A stretch of DNA of 7,066 nt from Nitrospirota bacterium (lineage in GTDB: Bacteria; Nitrospirota; Thermodesulfovibrionia; Thermodesulfovibrionales; JdFR-85), in contig JAADHP010000152.1 in assembly GCA_013151785.1 (NCBI GenBank), positions 1 to 7,066 on the forward strand. The letters run 5' to 3'. Below are positions 5,165-7,066 of the stretch, piece after piece (the first letter of the stretch is position 1; every line of letters begins with the position of its first letter). The translations under genes were made by a program, and so were the position numbers. A model generated the notes under the pieces. That model was not told the origin of the DNA. It saw nothing but the letters and a program-made list of their open reading frames with translations, and did no database searches.

Positions 5165-5788
5165 TCATAATCCCAGAAATGAGAAGATAATCCTTTTTAC
5201 CTCCTGATAAACATCTTTCAGGTCTTGGGATGCATCAACAACCCGGAATCTGTCAGGCTCATCCTTTGCAAGAGTTAGAAAACCCTTTCTCACCCTCTCA
5301 TGGAACTCCACCTCTTCAAGCTCAAACCTATCAATCTTATTGGCACCCCTGTTTCTTTTCAGGCCCTCTTTCACGTCAAGGTCAAGGAGGATTGTTATAT
5401 CAGGTTTTACCTCTGCCCTGACAATCCTGTCAAGCTCTTTCAACTGATTAATTGGAAAACCTCTTGCAAAGCCCTGGTAGGCTATTGTGGAATCACTGAA
5501 TCTGTCTGATATTACCACTGTGCCTTTTTCAAGAGAGGGTTTGATTATCTTGTTTACATGCTCCACCCTGTCAGCAAGGTAAAGCAGTATCTCTGTTAAA
5601 GGCTCCATTTCCTTATGATCTGGATTAAGAAGGGTTTTTCTGATTTCCCTGCCAAGGGGTGTATCACCGGGCTCATAGGTATGAATTGCTGATATGCCTC
5701 TGCCAAGGAGTTCCTCATATATCATCTTTGATATTGTGGACTTGCCAGAGCCTTCAATACCCTCAAAGGTAATAAATATACCCTTCAT
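5165..5788 (-). CDS. tmk: Thymidylate kinase (dTMP kinase)
   Basis: Tmk phosphorylates dTMP to dTDP with ATP, an essential cytosolic step in dTTP synthesis. At 207 aa it has the usual length. The P-loop is EGIEGSGKST (9-18), EPGDTPLG is at 39-46, the DR(F/Y) motif is in DRFSDSTIAYQG (95-106), and the basic LID region is RNRGANKIDRFE (145-156). The second motif reads TYEPGDT where TREPGGT is common; both changes are in a variable part of the nucleotide-binding loop and probably tolerated. The ATG overlaps the stop of the upstream MetE-like gene as ATGA (5785-5788), so the two are probably translationally coupled. holB, a frequent tmk neighbour, is absent; downstream is a repeat-rich spacer without a clear terminator. 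The identification is secure. Confidence 0.96.
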   Translation of the reverse strand: MKGIFITFEGIEGSGKSTISKMIYEELLGRGISAIHTYEPGDTPLGREIRKTLLNPDHKEMEPLTEILLYLADRVEHVNKIIKPSLEKGTVVISDRFSDSTIAYQGFARGFPINQLKELDRIVRAEVKPDITILLDLDVKEGLKRNRGANKIDRFELEEVEFHERVRKGFLTLAKDEPDRFRVVDASQDLKDVYQEVKRIIFSFLGL

Positions 5789-6798
5789 CCCTTCAACTCA
5801 CCTGCAAGCTCTTTAAGTATGGAAAAGACCTTCCCTGCCTCTTCTACTGTCCTGCTTCCTGCACCACAGGATGGTGTAAGAAGGGCATTCTCGTATATTT
5901 TTTTCAAAGGTATTGTCTCTGATAAGAGTTCAAACTCTTTTATAAGCATCTCTCTTACATTGCTTGACTCAACCTCTCTGATAGCATCAGTAGTGGGCAC
6001 AATACCCCATGCAAGATACCCACCTCTTTCAAAGAACTCCTGTATCTGTTCCTTATAGATCATGAGATTGTCAAAATAGTCGTAGGCATCAAAGTTTATA
6101 ATGTCAGCACCTGTTCTCATGAGCATGCCCCAGTCAGCCCTTCCACAGGAGTGGATGCCTGCAATCCCTCCACTGCTCCGGATGGCTGAGACGGTTTCTC
6201 TCAGGAGCCTCTCTGCCTCTTCAGGCTCAACCCCCAGATAGCTGCTGCTTCCGATTGCTGTAAGAATGGGCTCGTCAATAAAGATCAAGACCCTTTCAGC
6301 ATGCCGGGAAAGCTCTTTTATCTGCCATATAGCCTTCCTCTGCAGCAGCATTGTAGCTATCTCCCGCATCTCATCATCAAAGTAGAGATATCTGCCATCA
6401 GACAATTTTATGCTTAATGTGAATGTTAATGGTCCTGTTATCTGGCCCTTTAGACAGGGAAATCTCTTCCCGGTTCTTTCAAGTTCAGCCATAAAGGCAT
6501 AAAACCCCTGTGCATACTCCCTGCTTATCGGGAAATCAGCATCCTCTCCGACCTTTTCATAGAATGAGTTTAAATCATCCTGGCTGACTGGCTCTACGGT
6601 AACCCTTTCACTGTCCCTGTCTATTCTGACACCTGGTAGTCCTTCAGAGTACTGCGGGACCATGAGTTCTCGGAAGGAGACCTTCGGCAGTTGCGGCCAG
6701 AATGGTATATCACAGGCCTGAAGGGAGAATGATGCTGCCTCTTCAGGGTCTATGAAGGGAAGACTGCCTATGCCTGTTGTTGTAAAGGGTGCAAACAT
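5785..6798 (-). CDS. MetE/UROD-superfamily protein with cobalamin-independent methionine-synthase-like catalytic domain
   Basis: The 337-residue protein corresponds to the C-terminal catalytic TIM-barrel of MetE; the N-terminal half of full MetE is absent. Visible motifs are TTGIGSLPFIDPEEA (7-21), KGQITGPLTF (117-126), FIDEP (173-177), IHSCG (215-219) and TPSCGAGSR (308-316). H216, C218 and C311 match the zinc-binding His, Cys and Cys of MetE, with an acidic residue (E176 or another) as the likely fourth ligand, so zinc-dependent thiol methylation is plausible. The true substrate is unknown. Stand-alone core-MetE proteins in anaerobes can make methionine from non-folate methyl donors, but related proteins have other or unknown roles. 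AGGAG lies 5 nt before the ATG, making this start convincing. It is first in a two-gene unit with tmk. A TAAAAT at 6825-6830 could be its -10, with no good -35. Confidence 0.85.
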   Translation of the reverse strand: MFAPFTTTGIGSLPFIDPEEAASFSLQACDIPFWPQLPKVSFRELMVPQYSEGLPGVRIDRDSERVTVEPVSQDDLNSFYEKVGEDADFPISREYAQGFYAFMAELERTGKRFPCLKGQITGPLTFTLSIKLSDGRYLYFDDEMREIATMLLQRKAIWQIKELSRHAERVLIFIDEPILTAIGSSSYLGVEPEEAERLLRETVSAIRSSGGIAGIHSCGRADWGMLMRTGADIINFDAYDYFDNLMIYKEQIQEFFERGGYLAWGIVPTTDAIREVESSNVREMLIKEFELLSETIPLKKIYENALLTPSCGAGSRTVEEAGKVFSILKELAGELKG

Positions 6799-6880
6799 TT
6801 TCTCTCCTGAATAGTTTTCCAGCTATTTTAACACATTGTTTATACTCATATCTCTGTTTGGTGAAGCCTTGTTCAGATGT

Positions 6881-6915
6881 CAGGGCATTCTGTTTTTTTC
6901 ACAGATGTCGCCCTG
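6881..6915. other. Small inverted repeat with direct repeats in the right spacer
   Basis: CAGGGC (6881-6886) pairs with GCCCTG (6910-6915) around a T-run. CAGATGTC occurs directly repeated at 6874-6881 and 6902-6909. It lies in the presumed divergent spacer between the MetE-like gene and whatever follows to the right. The stem is short and no function can be assigned. Confidence 0.25.
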
Positions 6916-6981
6916 CCTAAGGTCGGATTTTTAGGGGGTTCCTTTGTCTTTATTTTGTCGTTCTGGTATCTTTATCGTGTC

Positions 6982-7001
6982 ATTCTGGCGAAGGCCAGAA
7001 T
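6982..7001 (+). repeat. Palindromic dispersed repeat of the GTCATTC...GAATC type
   Basis: ATTCTGGC (6982-6989) and GCCAGAAT (6994-7001) form a perfect 8-bp stem with loop GAAG, inside GTCATTCTGGCGAAG. It closely resembles the widespread bacterial intergenic repeat GTCATTCCCGCGAAAGCGGG, with compensatory changes in the stem. A T-rich run follows, so it could act as a terminator on the plus strand, although no plus-strand gene precedes it. Confidence 0.6.
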
Positions 7002-7032
7002 CTCCTCTTTTTCATGTTTTTAAAGCCTTTTC

Positions 7033-7061
7033 TTGACAAACATCCTATTTTCTGATAAAAT
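7033..7061 (+). promoter_or_regulatory. Strong sigma70-type promoter pointing out of the right edge
   Basis: A consensus -35 TTGACA (7033-7038), a 17-bp spacer and a -10 TAAAAT (7056-7061) preceded by an extended-10 TG (7053-7054). The expected transcription start is just beyond the window end. It probably drives a highly expressed gene or RNA to the right, divergent from the MetE-like/tmk unit. Confidence 0.7.
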
Positions 7062-7066
7062 GCCAC

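Overview
The window is a chromosomal segment of a free-living, probably anaerobic bacterium. It holds standard housekeeping genes (tRNA modification, MutS2, thymidylate kinase), a methionine-synthase-like enzyme and a small toxin-antitoxin pair, separated by repeat-rich spacers. The gene set and repeat style resemble Nitrospirota or deltaproteobacterial (Desulfobacterota-type) genomes. That placement is only an impression; no marker here fixes the phylum.

Layout from left to right. Positions 1-200 form a spacer made largely of repeat sequence, with a reading frame open from the left edge to 129. miaA (213-1157, +) follows. Positions 1158-1721 contain no convincing gene: there is a weak fold, a decayed repeat copy, tandem heptamers and an inverted copy of the sequence that precedes miaA. 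A BrnT-type toxin and a CopG/BrnA-type antitoxin follow (1722-2268, +, overlapping by 23 nt), with a good -10 box and a palindrome just before the toxin. mutS2 (2284-4659, -) converges on the antitoxin with only 15 nt between stop codons. Positions 4660-5164 are a second gene-poor, repeat-packed spacer: a 227-bp unit bounded by perfect 21-bp inverted repeats, nested palindromes, a second copy of the left-edge repeat, a 14-bp tandem duplication, a short open frame and more heptamers. tmk (5165-5788, -) and a MetE/UROD-like protein (5785-6798, -) form a translationally overlapping pair. The right end (6799-7066) is a spacer with a GTCATTCTGGC-type palindrome and, at the very edge, a near-consensus sigma70 promoter pointing out of the window.

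How the genes relate. The MetE-like gene and tmk are co-transcribed on the minus strand. mutS2 lies downstream in the same direction but is separated by 505 bp of repeats and probably has its own promoter. The toxin-antitoxin pair is a self-contained, AT-rich module. The most notable non-genic signal is that at least three repeat families recur in the spacers on both sides of the miaA to mutS2 block, mostly in inverted orientation. Two of them keep open or formerly open reading frames.
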